Both the position numbers and the translations under genes were made by a program. 64,000 bases of DNA, taken from NCBI RefSeq assembly GCF_014196535.1, contig NZ_JACIDU010000009.1, forward strand, positions 151,325-215,324, given 5' to 3'. Below, in pieces: positions 1 to 11,569 of the stretch. The notes under the pieces are model-generated. The model made no database searches and was not told the origin of the DNA. It saw only the letters and a program-made list of their open reading frames with translations. Every line of letters begins with the position of its first letter. The first letter of the stretch is position 1. Source of the stretch: Allorhizobium borbori (lineage in GTDB: Bacteria > Pseudomonadota > Alphaproteobacteria > Rhizobiales > Rhizobiaceae).

Positions 1-626
1 GGCCACAGGAAGGACGGATCGATGGTCGGCCCATCCATGCGCACGACGCTCGCCGGCTGGTGCAGCGTGTTCCACCATTCCACCGAAAACTTGATGATCG
101 GGATGTTGACGAAGCCCACGAGGATCAGCACTGCCGAAACGCGCGCCGCCTTGGCCGGCTCATCCATGGCGCGGTTAAGCGCAATCAGGCCGAGATACAT
201 GATGAAGAGGATAAAGACGGAGGTCAGCCGCGCATCCCACACCCACCAGGTGCCCCACATCGGCTTGCCCCACAGCGAACCGGTAATCAGCGAAATCAGC
301 GTGAAGGCAGCGCCCAGAGGAGCCGCCGCCTTGTGGCTGACATCGGCCAGCGGATGACGCCAGACCAGCGTGCCGATGGCCGAAACCGCCATGACCGAAT
401 AGCACATCATCGCTAGCCACGCCGCCGGCACATGCACATACATGATGCGCACGGTGTAACCCTGCTGGTAATCGCTGGTGCTGGAAAAGCTCATATACAG
501 CCCGACCGCAAACAGCAGGGCGGTGATGCCCGACATCCACGGCAGAATGCTACGACAGAGCGCCAGAAAGCGCGTCGGGTTGGCCAGACCGGTGACTTTG
601 TTCAGGACAAGGCTTGTGGTGCTCAT
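1..626 (-). CDS. ccmC: Heme exporter protein CcmC (3' part outside window)
   Basis: Inner-membrane protein that hands heme to CcmE during cytochrome c maturation. Reading the minus strand from the ATG at 626 gives a multi-span protein starting MSTTSLVLNKVTGLANP with the tryptophan-rich heme-handling motif WGTWWVWDARLTS of the CcmC/CcmF family, preceded by GSLWGKPM. The frame is open to the left edge of the window, so the C-terminus is missing. It is last of ccmA-ccmB-ccmC on this strand, 45 bases after ccmB. The family assignment is firm; the missing end cannot be assessed. Confidence 0.93.
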   Translation of the reverse strand, partial: MSTTSLVLNKVTGLANPTRFLALCRSILPWMSGITALLFAVGLYMSFSSTSDYQQGYTVRIMYVHVPAAWLAMMCYSVMAVSAIGTLVWRHPLADVSHKAAAPLGAAFTLISLITGSLWGKPMWGTWWVWDARLTSVFILFIMYLGLIALNRAMDEPAKAARVSAVLILVGFVNIPIIKFSVEWWNTLHQPASVVRMDGPTIDPSFLW

Positions 627-671
627 GGAGCCTTTCTAACCTCAGAATTGGTCGCCTGCAATTGATCCCGG

Positions 672-1331
672 TCAATCCGAGCTTTGTCTGAGCGCCCCTG
701 CGGCCGCCAAGGGGCCGAGCGCGGCAAACAGGAGTGTCAGCGCCGCAAGGATCATGAACGGCGGCAGGAAGGGGGCCGGGTCTTCTACCGCCGCATAGGT
801 GGCCGACACGCCGAAAATCAGCACCGGGATCGTAAACGGCAGCACGAGAATGGATACCAGAAGCCCGCCGCGCGGCAAGGCCACGGCAACGGCGGCCCCC
901 ACCGCTCCAATAAACGTGATCGCCGGCGAGCCGACGAGAAGCGTCAGCATCACCGCGCCGATCGCCACTTCGTTCATGTTCATGAACAGTGACAGAAGCG
1001 GCGAGGCGATGACGAGCGGCAGGCCCGTGCCTGCCCAGTGTGCCAGGCACTTCACGAACACGGTGAGCGCCAACGGCGTTTCCTGCATCAGGATGAGATC
1101 GAGCGAGCCGTCGTCGCGTTCGGCCTGAAACAGCCGGTCGAGCCCGAGCAGGGCGGCGAGCAGCGCCCCGATCCACACGATGGCCGGGCCGATACGCGAG
1201 AGCAGGTTGAGATCGGGCCCGACACCGAACGGCACGACGGCGACCACGGTCATGAAGAACAGCACCCCGATCAACGCCCCGCCACCGGCGCGCACGGAGA
1301 GCTTCAGGTCACGAAGGAACAGTGACATCAT
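672..1331 (-). CDS. ccmB: Heme exporter protein CcmB
   Basis: Membrane subunit of the CcmABC(D) complex that works with CcmC in releasing holo-CcmE. The 219-residue product starts MMSLFLRDLKLSVRAGGG and shows about six hydrophobic segments, the normal CcmB length. The ccmA stop overlaps the tandem ATG codons at 1331 and 1328 (ATGATGA layout), so translation is probably coupled and either ATG may be used. The frame is open further upstream, to 1643, but that part lies inside ccmA and is not credible. Confidence 0.93.
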   Translation of the reverse strand: MMSLFLRDLKLSVRAGGGALIGVLFFMTVVAVVPFGVGPDLNLLSRIGPAIVWIGALLAALLGLDRLFQAERDDGSLDLILMQETPLALTVFVKCLAHWAGTGLPLVIASPLLSLFMNMNEVAIGAVMLTLLVGSPAITFIGAVGAAVAVALPRGGLLVSILVLPFTIPVLIFGVSATYAAVEDPAPFLPPFMILAALTLLFAALGPLAAAGALRQSSD

Positions 1332-1975
1332 GCCGCGCGATCCTGCGGCGTTCCTGCAAATCCCTTCATCCGTAATTCCTTCGCTCCCTCCAGCCCCAGC
1401 GGCTGATGCGTGGCGGCCAGCACGATGCCGCCCCTGGCAAGATGGCCGGAAACGAGGCTGGCGAACATGCGATCCGCTGCCGCATCGAGCGCGGCGGTCG
1501 GTTCGTCGAGAATCCAGACCGGTCGCCAGGCGACGAGAAGCTTGGCAAAGGCGAATCGTCGCTGCTGACCGGCGGAGAGATAGCCGAAGGGCAGGTGAGC
1601 GATGCCGCCAAGCCCGACCGTTTCCGCCGCCTCGCCAACGCAAAGACCGGCGCCACCCCCAGCATCACCCAGAAAATCCTTCCAGAAGGAAAGATTTTCC
1701 TCCACCGTCAGTTCCGGTTTCATTGCATTGCGGTGGCCGAGATAGTGCGCCGCCTCTCCAGCCGGGCGAGCCTCGCCACCACCCTGCGGCGTATAGGAAA
1801 CAGAGCCGGAATCAGGTCGCAAAAGTCCCGCCACCACGCGCAGAAGCGTCGATTTTCCCGAGCCGTTCGCCCCCGTCAGAATAAGCGCGCCTCCCTCATC
1901 AAGGGAAAAGGAAATATCAACGAAAAGAAGATCTTCGCCGCGTCTGGCGGCCAGGTTTTCCGCTATCAGCCCCAT
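1328..1975 (-). CDS. ccmA: Cytochrome c biogenesis ABC transporter ATPase CcmA
   Basis: ATPase subunit of the cytochrome c maturation ABC complex; its ATP hydrolysis drives release of holo-CcmE from CcmC. The 215-residue protein has Walker A GANGSGKST at residues 35-43, an ABC signature YLSAGQQRR and Walker B followed by DEPTAALD. This is the usual short CcmA form with no extra domains. It is the first gene of the minus-strand ccm operon and is divergent from acnA across 269 bases. Start chosen at the ATG at 1975; no strong Shine-Dalgarno stands out. Confidence 0.95.
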   Translation of the reverse strand: MGLIAENLAARRGEDLLFVDISFSLDEGGALILTGANGSGKSTLLRVVAGLLRPDSGSVSYTPQGGGEARPAGEAAHYLGHRNAMKPELTVEENLSFWKDFLGDAGGGAGLCVGEAAETVGLGGIAHLPFGYLSAGQQRRFAFAKLLVAWRPVWILDEPTAALDAAADRMFASLVSGHLARGGIVLAATHQPLGLEGAKELRMKGFAGTPQDRAA

Positions 1976-2049
1976 GGCAGGCTCGCTTTCCGGCGATTTC
2001 GCATCGCACCGTAAAAAATGTCGCGTTTCAACGCGTTCTGGTCTGGAAC

Positions 2050-2062
2050 CTTTCTTAGAAAG
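2050..2062. promoter_or_regulatory. Palindrome in the ccmA/acnA divergent promoter region
   Basis: CTTTCT-T-AGAAAG is a perfect 6-bp-arm palindrome about 75 bases before ccmA and 180 bases before acnA. Both genes concern iron or heme, so a shared iron-responsive operator is conceivable, but the sequence does not match the Irr or RirA boxes I know. Role uncertain. Confidence 0.3.
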
Positions 2063-2123
2063 TATCTATATCAGTTTCAACCACGCCAGCGGCCGGCGTG
2101 ATTTTCATCCAGGCGCCGAACAA

Positions 2124-2171
2124 AAAACTGCGGAGAGCAGTTTTACGTGCGGACAGCGGAAATGGCCGCAC
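2124..2171 (+). promoter_or_regulatory. Two consecutive stem-loops in the acnA leader
   Basis: The first stem pairs AAAACTGC (2124-2131) with GCAGTTTT (2137-2144) around the loop GGAGA. The second pairs GTGCGG (2147-2152) with CCGCAC (2166-2171). The first resembles a short intrinsic terminator, so an attenuation or mRNA-stability role for the acnA leader is possible. Seen directly as inverted repeats; function is inference. Confidence 0.35.
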
Positions 2172-2244
2172 CCGCATCCTCATTGCATGACAGTGCATAG
2201 GCGTCCACACGATTGTGTAGGCTCAATGAGAGACGGGGTCCAAA

Positions 2245-4938
<2,694 letters not shown>

Positions 4939-4962
4939 TCCCGTTGCCTCATGAAACTGAAG

Positions 4963-4991
4963 AGCCGCCGGCCTTGATCCGGCGGCTTTTT
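4963..4991 (+). terminator. Intrinsic terminator of acnA
   Basis: AGCCGCCGG (4963-4971) pairs with CCGGCGGCT (4979-4987) around a 7-base loop, and a T-run follows directly. It lies 25 bases past the acnA stop. Confidence 0.85.
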
Positions 4992-5118
4992 GACGAGCGA
5001 CACTCTCACACCGCCTTCACCCCAACGTGACTTCGATGCGGCGGCGCTCGACGCTATGCTTCGGACAAGAATGGTGCCGGAACCCGGCCTGACAAACCCT
5101 TGAGGAAACAGGAAGTCC

Positions 5119-5856
5119 ATGCCGCCAAAGCTTCTGACCGGTCTGACCGTGCTTGCCGGCCTGCTGGCCCCGCAAGTTGCGTCCTGCGGTGAAACGCAGG
5201 CGTTGAAGGGCGTTGTCGAACTGTTCACCGCGCAGGGCTGCGTTTCCTGTCCGCCCGCCGATGCGGCCTTCGAAAAACTGGTCCACCAGGGCGATGTCGT
5301 GGCGCTCGCCTATCACGTCGATTACTGGAACTATCTCGGCTGGTCCGATACGCTCGGCACCAAGGAAAATACCGAGCGGCAATATGCCTATGCCAAGGGG
5401 CTGGGGCGCAGCAATGTCTACACGCCGCAGGCGGTCATCAACGGTCGCGACCATGTGAATGGCGCCGATCTTGCAGCCATCAACACACGGCTCGATACGC
5501 TGAAGACCAAGGGCACCGGCCTCAGCGTGCCGGTTTCCGCCTCCATGCGCGGTGATGAGGTGGATATCGATATCGGCAATGGCGTCGGCAAGGCGGAAGT
5601 GGTCGTTGCCTATTTTCACCGGGAACAGACTGTCGAAGTATTGAAGGGCGAGAACAAGGGGCGCAAGGCGTCCTATCTCAACAGCGTCTACGACGTGCAG
5701 ACCGTTGGCAGGTGGGAAGGGTTGCCCATGCGGCTGACCCTGCCGACAACCGTGATGAAAAGCGAGGATCGGGACGGTTTTGCGATCCTGTTGCAAACCG
5801 CTCAGGAAAACGGCGCACCGTCATCCATCATAGGCGCGACGGTTTTCATTCCATAA
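5119..5856 (+). CDS. DUF1223 family secreted thioredoxin-like protein
   Basis: 245-residue protein with an N-terminal hydrophobic signal-like segment (residues 4-22) and the hallmark ELFTAQGCVSCPPADAAF, with cysteines C41 and C44 arranged like a thioredoxin CxxC. Later blocks VDYWNYLGW and YTPQAVINGRD are characteristic of DUF1223. A periplasmic redox role is suggested by fold only; no substrate can be named. Start is supported by a GAGGAAACAGGAAG stretch before the ATG. It is monocistronic after the acnA terminator. Confidence 0.88.
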   Translation: MPPKLLTGLTVLAGLLAPQVASCGETQALKGVVELFTAQGCVSCPPADAAFEKLVHQGDVVALAYHVDYWNYLGWSDTLGTKENTERQYAYAKGLGRSNVYTPQAVINGRDHVNGADLAAINTRLDTLKTKGTGLSVPVSASMRGDEVDIDIGNGVGKAEVVVAYFHREQTVEVLKGENKGRKASYLNSVYDVQTVGRWEGLPMRLTLPTTVMKSEDRDGFAILLQTAQENGAPSSIIGATVFIP

Positions 5857-5875
5857 TTTTCGGAAGGCTGTTGGC

Positions 5876-5942
5876 GGTCCGGGCCCGAAGGGCATTTGGG
5901 GGCTGGGGTAAGGGTCAATGCGCTACCGACCCGGACCTTTTT
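5876..5942 (+). terminator. Terminator-like hairpin with long structured loop
   Basis: GGTCCGGG (5876-5883) is complementary to CCCGGACC (5930-5937), which is followed by five T. The 46-base loop is G-rich. It probably ends the DUF1223 transcript; the unusual loop length lowers confidence. Confidence 0.45.
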
Positions 5943-6126
5943 GGGCGCGAAGCGCACCAAACCAACGCCGTTAGAATGCCTCCAGAATTGCGGCGCTGTT
6001 TTGTTCGAATTGCGACGGCGCAAAAAATCCTGCGACGCCCCAGCAAGATGGTTTTCGTTGCTTGCATTTTCTCCGTTCCCGTTCAGACTGTCATGAACCT
6101 GCCATGAATCGGATGCGGCGAGGCCC

Positions 6127-6513
6127 ATGAGCGACTATTCGGATGCAAGTGCCGAAGAAAATCACCCGCCGGTGATCAATCTCGGGGAATACCGGCAAAG
6201 CCGCGATCCCCTGCCCGTGACCTTCCACCGCAAGGAGCTTGACGCCATTCTGTGGGTCTATGGTCGCATGGTGGGCGAAGGCGAGTGGCGCGACTATGCC
6301 ATCGATCACCTCAGGGAAAAGGCCGTCTTCTCGGTCTTCAAGCGTTCCGGCGAAATGCCGCTCTACCGCATCGAAAAGAACCCGAAGCTTGCCGCCAGGC
6401 AGGGCGCCTACAGCGTCGTCAACACCGCTGGCATGATCCTGAAGCGCGGGCACGACCTGCGCCAGGTGCTCAAGGTCTTCGACAAGGTACTGAAACTGGT
6501 CGACAAGGATTGA
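6127..6513 (+). CDS. DUF2794 family protein
   Basis: 128-residue soluble protein with no signal or membrane segment, containing VTFHRKELDAILWVYGRMVGEGEWRDYAIDH in sections typical of the alphaproteobacterial DUF2794 family, then FSVFKRSGEMPLYRIEK. Function is unknown in the family. The 270-base region before it carries only the preceding terminator-like structure, and no clear sigma-70 promoter was found. It ends convergently with the Bax-inhibitor gene, sharing a bidirectional hairpin. Confidence 0.85.
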   Translation: MSDYSDASAEENHPPVINLGEYRQSRDPLPVTFHRKELDAILWVYGRMVGEGEWRDYAIDHLREKAVFSVFKRSGEMPLYRIEKNPKLAARQGAYSVVNTAGMILKRGHDLRQVLKVFDKVLKLVDKD

Positions 6514-6542
6514 CCTCTCTTCTCCCGACAGCAGACATGAAA

Positions 6543-6564
6543 AAGGCGGCCCGAAGGCCGCCTT
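6543..6564. terminator. Bidirectional terminator between the DUF2794 and Bax-inhibitor genes
   Basis: AAGGCGGCC pairs with GGCCGCCTT around a CGAA tetraloop. A and T tracts on either side allow function on both strands between the two convergent genes. Confidence 0.75.
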
Positions 6565-6589
6565 TCCCAAACCCGAGGGTCTTCTCTTC

Positions 6590-7339
6590 TTAGTCGTTGT
6601 TGCGGTTGCCCATGAACTGCAGCAGGAACATGAAGAGGTTGATGAAGTCGAGGTAGAGCGTCAGCGCGCCCATGATCGCCTTGCGACCGGCCACGACGGC
6701 ATCATCGCCATCAAAGTACATTTCCTTGATCTTCTGCGTATCGTAGGCCGTCAGGCCGGCGAAGACGAGAACACCGATGGCCGAGATGGCGAACTGCAGC
6801 GCCGAGGAGGCCAGGAAGATGTTGACGACAGATGCGATCAGCAGGCCGAACACACCCATGATCAGGAAAGAGCCGAGCGCCGAAAGATCCTTGCGCGTGG
6901 TGTAGCCGTAGAGCGACAGCGCGCCGAACGAAGCGGCGGTGACGAAGAAGGTCTGCACGACGCTCTGGCCGGTAAAGACCAGGAAGATCGACGACAGCGA
7001 CACACCCATCAGCGCGGCATAGACCCAGAACGTGGCCTGGGCAGCCGAAACGCTCATGGACGAGATCTTGAAGCTCATGAAGAACACGAGACCCACGGGG
7101 GCGAGCATGACGACCCACTTGAGCGGGCTGGCATAGAGCGCCTGACCGAAGCCCGTCAACTGGCCACCGGAAACCGCCATGTTGAACGTGAAGAAAGCGG
7201 CAAGGCCGGTAATCGCCAGACCCAGCGCCATCAGGTTGTAAACCTTCAGCATGTAGCTGCGCAGGCCCTGATCGATATCGACGCCGGCCTGGGCGCGCGT
7301 CTGCGTCATCCGGTTCTGGTAATTGTTGAAGTCAGCCAT
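6590..7339 (-). CDS. Bax inhibitor-1/YccA family membrane protein
   Basis: 249-residue integral membrane protein with about seven hydrophobic helices after a 30-residue hydrophilic N-terminus (MADFNNYQNRMTQTRAQAG). The block GLTAYDTQKIKEMY near the C-terminus is the conserved BI-1 motif that carries the acidic residues linked to pH-dependent Ca2+ leak in the family. Start at 7339 is preferred because an AGAGGA Shine-Dalgarno precedes it. An upstream ATG at 7396 would add 19 residues without such a site. Physiological role in bacteria is uncertain. Confidence 0.92.
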   Translation of the reverse strand: MADFNNYQNRMTQTRAQAGVDIDQGLRSYMLKVYNLMALGLAITGLAAFFTFNMAVSGGQLTGFGQALYASPLKWVVMLAPVGLVFFMSFKISSMSVSAAQATFWVYAALMGVSLSSIFLVFTGQSVVQTFFVTAASFGALSLYGYTTRKDLSALGSFLIMGVFGLLIASVVNIFLASSALQFAISAIGVLVFAGLTAYDTQKIKEMYFDGDDAVVAGRKAIMGALTLYLDFINLFMFLLQFMGNRNND

Positions 7340-7532
7340 TGTTTCCTCTTTCGAAGCTCCGAAGTTGTACGGTGTCGGGATACTACTTTGAGACATAAAC
7401 CCGTGCGCCGCTGCGGAGCTACAGCAAGCATATCTGAAATATGAGGCGATTGGCCTTCACTTACAAGGCCCGCGCACCCAAGAAGCCGACGAACCGTGCC
7501 GCCTGACGAAAAGTTGATTGCCCGCGCGGGGC

Positions 7533-10079
7533 TTACAACTCCCGCAGCATCGGTGCGGCCTTCTGGCCGAGAATGCGCCAGGTGCCGGCAAGGCCGATAC
7601 CGACGGTCATCACCAATGCCACCACGACCGTTGTCACCGCGACATCCGTCAGGAACAGCGAACGCAGATTCATGATCCGTGAAACGACATACCACGCCGC
7701 CACGCCACCCGAGAGCAGCGAGAACACCGCCGTCGCAAAGCCGAGGATCAGATATTCATAGGTGAAGGCGCGGATCAGCAACCGGCGCGTGCCGCCCAGC
7801 GTCTTGAGGATCACCGCATCATGCGCCCGCGCCCGGTTGCCGGCGGCCAGCGCGCCGGCCAGCACCAGAACGGAGGCCACAAGCGCAATCGCCGCCGCCG
7901 CACGGATCGCCGTGGTGATCTGCCCGACAAGGCGGTTCGCGGTATCCAGCGCATCCTTGACGCGCACGCTGGTAATGGTCGGATAGGCGTTGGTCACCGC
8001 CCGGAGAACCGCGCCTTCCTGCTGCGCACTGGCACCCGGATCGGACAGCGTGGCCAGCCAGGCATGCGGCGCGCCCTTGAAGGTGTTGGGCGAGAACACC
8101 ATGACGAAGTTGATGGACAGCGATTCCCAATCCACCGCGCGGAGATTGGCGATCTTCGCGGTAATCGAACGACCGAGGACGTTGACCGTGACCTTGTCGC
8201 CCACCTTGAGGCCGATCTCGCCCGCCTCCTTGGCCGAGAAGGACACGAGCGGTTCGCCCGAGTAATCCTTCGGCCACCATTCACCGGCAGACACCGTCGA
8301 ATTCTTCGGCACGGTTTCGGAATAGGTCACGCCACGATCGCCGCGCAGAACCCAACGCGCCGTCGGCGGCACATTGGAGGCGTTCACCGCCTCGCCGTTG
8401 AAGGCAAGGATGCGCCCGCGCAGCATCGGCACTTCCGTCAACTCGCCGTTCGGCGCCTGCTGGCGGACGATGTTGCGGAAACCGTCGCGCTCAGCGCTCT
8501 GGATGTCGACGAAGAAGAAATTCGGCGCGCGCTCCGGCAAGGTGCTGCCGAGTTCGCGGCGCAGGTTGCCGTCGATCAGCGCCAGGGTTACCAGAAGTGC
8601 CAGACCGAGCCCGAGCGAAAGCACCACGGACGCGGTCAGCGCGCCCGGACGATAAATATTGCCGATGGCCAGCCGAAGTGCTGGCGATCGAACGCGCGGG
8701 CTTTTCCGGGCCAGTGCCGAAATTCCCGCCGCCACGAGCCGCAAAACGACGAAGGCCGCACCGATGGCCACCAGAAACACCACGGCTATCCGCCAGTCAT
8801 GGGCGGAGAAGACCGCAAGCGCTGCAAGGGCCGCGAGCGTGATTGCGGCGCCGAGCAGATAGGGCCAGGAAGGCAGTCCTGCCTTTTCAAAGCCCTGCTC
8901 GCGAAACAGCGCAGTGGCCGGCACTTCACGGGCATGGCCAAGCGGCAGAATGGCGAAGGCGGCGGTGGTCAGATAGCCGAACAGTGCTGCAAGCCCGAGC
9001 GCCGAGGGATAGACCGACGGCGCCGCCGACACCGGCAGCACATCGCGCAGGAAGCCTGCCGCCACCAGCGGCGTCACCGCCCCGATGACGAGCCCGATGG
9101 CGATGCCGATCGAGGCAATCAGCAGGATCTGGACGAAATAGATCAGTGTCACCACGAAACCCGGCGCGCCGAGACACTTGAAGGCTGCAATGGTGCTGCG
9201 CTTGGAATCGAGAAAAGCCCGCACGGCATTGGCGACGCCCACGCCGCCGACGATGAGCGCCGTCAGGCCGACCAGCGTCAGGAATTGCGTGAAGCGGGCG
9301 ATATTATCGGTGAGCGAGGGCGAAGCGCGTTCGCTGGTGCGGATCGACCATCCGGCATCCGGGAAGGCCTTGGTCGCGAGCGCGCTGATCGCATCCTCGT
9401 CCCCCAGCGGCGCCTTCAGCCTGATGCGATAGGCATGTTCCACCAGACTGCCGGTCTGGATGAGGCCGGAAGCCTGCAAGGCGTCACGCGATACCATCAC
9501 CCGCGGCGCAAAACCGAACCCTTCGGACAGCGCATCGGGTTCGTTGACGAGCGAGGCGGTCAGCCTGAGCTTCGCCTTGCCGAGCAGGAGTTCGGCGCCG
9601 GGCTTCAATCCCAGCCGCTCGAACAGAAGCGGCGCGGCAATGGCGCCAAAGGCCCCGTCCTTCTCCGCCAGAAGATCGGCGGAAGGTTGCTTCGGCTCTG
9701 TCTCCAGCGTGCCGTAAAGCGGGTAAAGTCCATCGACGCCGCGCACCTCCGCCAGTGTCTGGTCGGCGCCATCGGGCAAACGCACCATGGAGCGCAGCCC
9801 GGTCGAAACCGAAACTGTGCCGAGCCCCGCCAGCCATTCGGCTTCCGCCGGCGTGGCCTCGCGATTGTTCAGTTCGAAGCGCACATCGCCGGCCAGAATG
9901 CTGCGACCTTCTGAAGCGATGGCATCCGTCATGGTCCGCGACAGCGAATTGACGGCAGCAATGGCACCGACGCCAAGCGCGATGCAGGCGAGGAAGATAT
10001 AGAAGCCCTTCAGCCCGCCACGCATTTCCCGAAGCGCCAGCCGAAGCGCCACCCTGAGCCGGAACGACGCGCGGCTCAT
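7533..10079 (-). CDS. FtsX-like ABC transporter permease (YbbP type)
   Basis: 848-residue permease of the MacB/FtsX superfamily. One N-terminal helix (about 25-45) is followed by a large periplasmic domain, three helices with GGVGVANAVRAFLDSKRSTIAAFKCLG pieces, a central helix cluster, a second periplasmic domain, and a second FtsX core near ARAHDAVILKTLGGTRR. This double layout matches YbbP-like permeases thought to extract envelope substrates or lipids rather than pump across the membrane. It overlaps the ATPase gene by 4 bases, so the two are one operon. A 697-codon antisense frame is a shadow. Confidence 0.93.
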   Translation of the reverse strand: MSRASFRLRVALRLALREMRGGLKGFYIFLACIALGVGAIAAVNSLSRTMTDAIASEGRSILAGDVRFELNNREATPAEAEWLAGLGTVSVSTGLRSMVRLPDGADQTLAEVRGVDGLYPLYGTLETEPKQPSADLLAEKDGAFGAIAAPLLFERLGLKPGAELLLGKAKLRLTASLVNEPDALSEGFGFAPRVMVSRDALQASGLIQTGSLVEHAYRIRLKAPLGDEDAISALATKAFPDAGWSIRTSERASPSLTDNIARFTQFLTLVGLTALIVGGVGVANAVRAFLDSKRSTIAAFKCLGAPGFVVTLIYFVQILLIASIGIAIGLVIGAVTPLVAAGFLRDVLPVSAAPSVYPSALGLAALFGYLTTAAFAILPLGHAREVPATALFREQGFEKAGLPSWPYLLGAAITLAALAALAVFSAHDWRIAVVFLVAIGAAFVVLRLVAAGISALARKSPRVRSPALRLAIGNIYRPGALTASVVLSLGLGLALLVTLALIDGNLRRELGSTLPERAPNFFFVDIQSAERDGFRNIVRQQAPNGELTEVPMLRGRILAFNGEAVNASNVPPTARWVLRGDRGVTYSETVPKNSTVSAGEWWPKDYSGEPLVSFSAKEAGEIGLKVGDKVTVNVLGRSITAKIANLRAVDWESLSINFVMVFSPNTFKGAPHAWLATLSDPGASAQQEGAVLRAVTNAYPTITSVRVKDALDTANRLVGQITTAIRAAAAIALVASVLVLAGALAAGNRARAHDAVILKTLGGTRRLLIRAFTYEYLILGFATAVFSLLSGGVAAWYVVSRIMNLRSLFLTDVAVTTVVVALVMTVGIGLAGTWRILGQKAAPMLREL

Positions 10080-10780
10080 GCCGTCTCCTTCAAGGAAATA
10101 CGGGCACTGTCGCTTTCAATACGGCCGGAGCGCACGCCGATCTGGCGCGAGCAACGGGCGGCCAGCGAGGGATCGTGGGTCACCAGCACCAGCGTCATGC
10201 CGCGCTCGGCCTGTTTGGAAAACAGGAGATCGGCGATCTGCCGGCCGGTTTCCGTATCGAGATTGCCGGTCGGCTCGTCGGCGATCAGCACTTTCGGCGA
10301 CGGTGCGAGCGCGCGTGCAATCGCCACGCGCTGCTGCTCACCGCCCGACAACTGGCCGGGATAATGGCTGAGGCGTTCCCCGAGCCCGACGGCCTTGAGC
10401 TCCCGCTCGGCAATGGCGAAGGCGTTGGGAACATTGGCGAGTTCCAGCGGCACGGCCACATTCTCGAGTGCGGTCATGTTGGAAATCAGATGGAAGGACT
10501 GGAAGACGATGCCGATATTGCGGCCGCGAAAATCGGCCAGCGCATCTTCGGAAAGGCCATGCAGCGGCTCACCGGCAATGATGATTTCGCCGCTGTCGAG
10601 CCGCTCCAGCCCGGCCAGCACCATGAGCAAGGTCGATTTTCCCGACCCCGATGGACCAACGATGCCGGCGGCCTCACCTGCCCGTATCGAAAGGTCGATG
10701 CCTTTCAGCACATGCACGGCAGCCGCAGCACTTCCCAGCGTCAAATCCGCTTTCCTGAGGTCGATGATGTTTTCAGTCAC
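10076..10780 (-). CDS. ABC transporter ATPase (YbbA type)
   Basis: 234-residue LolD/MacB-class ATPase partnered with the downstream permease. It has Walker A GPSGSGKST, signature QLSGGEQQRVAIARAL and Walker B LIADEPTGNLD. The GTG at 10780 (MTENIIDLRKADLTLG) is chosen because similarity to the family begins there. The frame is open to an ATG at 10858, but that would overlap the start region of divergent tesA. The divergent ybbA/tesA arrangement also occurs in Escherichia coli, supporting a conserved link. Confidence 0.92.
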   Translation of the reverse strand: MTENIIDLRKADLTLGSAAAAVHVLKGIDLSIRAGEAAGIVGPSGSGKSTLLMVLAGLERLDSGEIIIAGEPLHGLSEDALADFRGRNIGIVFQSFHLISNMTALENVAVPLELANVPNAFAIAERELKAVGLGERLSHYPGQLSGGEQQRVAIARALAPSPKVLIADEPTGNLDTETGRQIADLLFSKQAERGMTLVLVTHDPSLAARCSRQIGVRSGRIESDSARISLKETA

Positions 10781-10856
10781 GGAAAGCGTCCTATATTCGG
10801 GAAACGAAGGGCGGGCGCTGCAACGCAACACCGCCTGCCAATCTAGGAACCTCCGC

Positions 10857-11501
10857 ATGAGATTTAAAGCAGCCCTCCTTCAAATCGCTGTCATCGCGCT
10901 CTCTCTCACCACCGCCGGCATGGTGCAGGCCGAGCCGTTGCATCTCGTCGGCCTCGGCGACAGCCTGATGGCCGGCTACCAGCTTCCCGCAACGGACTCC
11001 TACACGGCACAGCTCGAAAAGGCGCTGAAAGACAAGGGGCTGGATATCGTCATCGAAAACGCCGCCGTCTCCGGTGACACCACCTCCGGCGGCCTTGCCC
11101 GCGCCGACTGGTCAGTGCCGGACGGCACGGATGGCGTCATCCTGGAACTCGGCGCCAATGATGCACTGCGCGGCATCGCGCCCGAAGACAGCGAGAAAAA
11201 TCTCGATGCCATGCTGGCCCGCTTCAAGGAGCGGGGGATTGCCGTGATGCTCATCGGCATGCTGGCGCCACCCAACATGGGCGAGGATTACGCCGCCCGC
11301 TTCAATCCGGTCTATAAGCGGCTGGCCGAGAAATACGATGTACTGCTCTATCCGTTCTTCCTTGATGGCGTGGTGACGGAAGAACGCCTGAAGCTCTCCG
11401 ATGGCATGCATCCGACCGGGGAAGGCGTGAGCGTGATGGTGTCGCGCAGTCTCCCCATCGTGGAGAAATTCGTTGCACTGATTTCGGAGAAAAAGAAATA
11501 G
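10857..11501 (+). CDS. tesA: SGNH arylesterase / acyl-CoA thioesterase I
   Basis: 214-residue periplasmic esterase-lysophospholipase of the GDSL family. A signal peptide (residues 1-25, cleaved near VQAEP) precedes block I GLGDSLMAGYQ with nucleophile S36, block III GANDALRG, and block V DGMHPT carrying the catalytic Asp/His. Start at 10857 follows an AGGA site; the longer open frame to 10395 runs through the divergent ATPase gene. The neighbouring YbbAP-type ABC system suggests cooperation in lipid or ester handling in the envelope. Confidence 0.93.
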   Translation: MRFKAALLQIAVIALSLTTAGMVQAEPLHLVGLGDSLMAGYQLPATDSYTAQLEKALKDKGLDIVIENAAVSGDTTSGGLARADWSVPDGTDGVILELGANDALRGIAPEDSEKNLDAMLARFKERGIAVMLIGMLAPPNMGEDYAARFNPVYKRLAEKYDVLLYPFFLDGVVTEERLKLSDGMHPTGEGVSVMVSRSLPIVEKFVALISEKKK

Positions 11502-11569
11502 AGCTTGCGCAAGACCGCATTGCGTGTTCCGCTGTTACGCATCTGCAAAAGATTCGGGGAGACCTCGCC

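Noticed and set aside
2050..2062. Irr (ICE) or RirA iron box
   Set aside because: The palindrome has TTCT and AGAA in the opposite order from the ICE consensus and lacks the IRO-box pattern, so I list it only as a palindrome.
7821..9914. 697-codon frame antisense to the YbbP-type permease gene
   Set aside because: Very Arg/Gly/His-rich shadow of a clear membrane protein gene, with no plausible start context.
10395..10856. N-terminal extension of TesA
   Set aside because: It runs antisense through the ATPase gene; the signal peptide and AGGA site fix the start at 10857.
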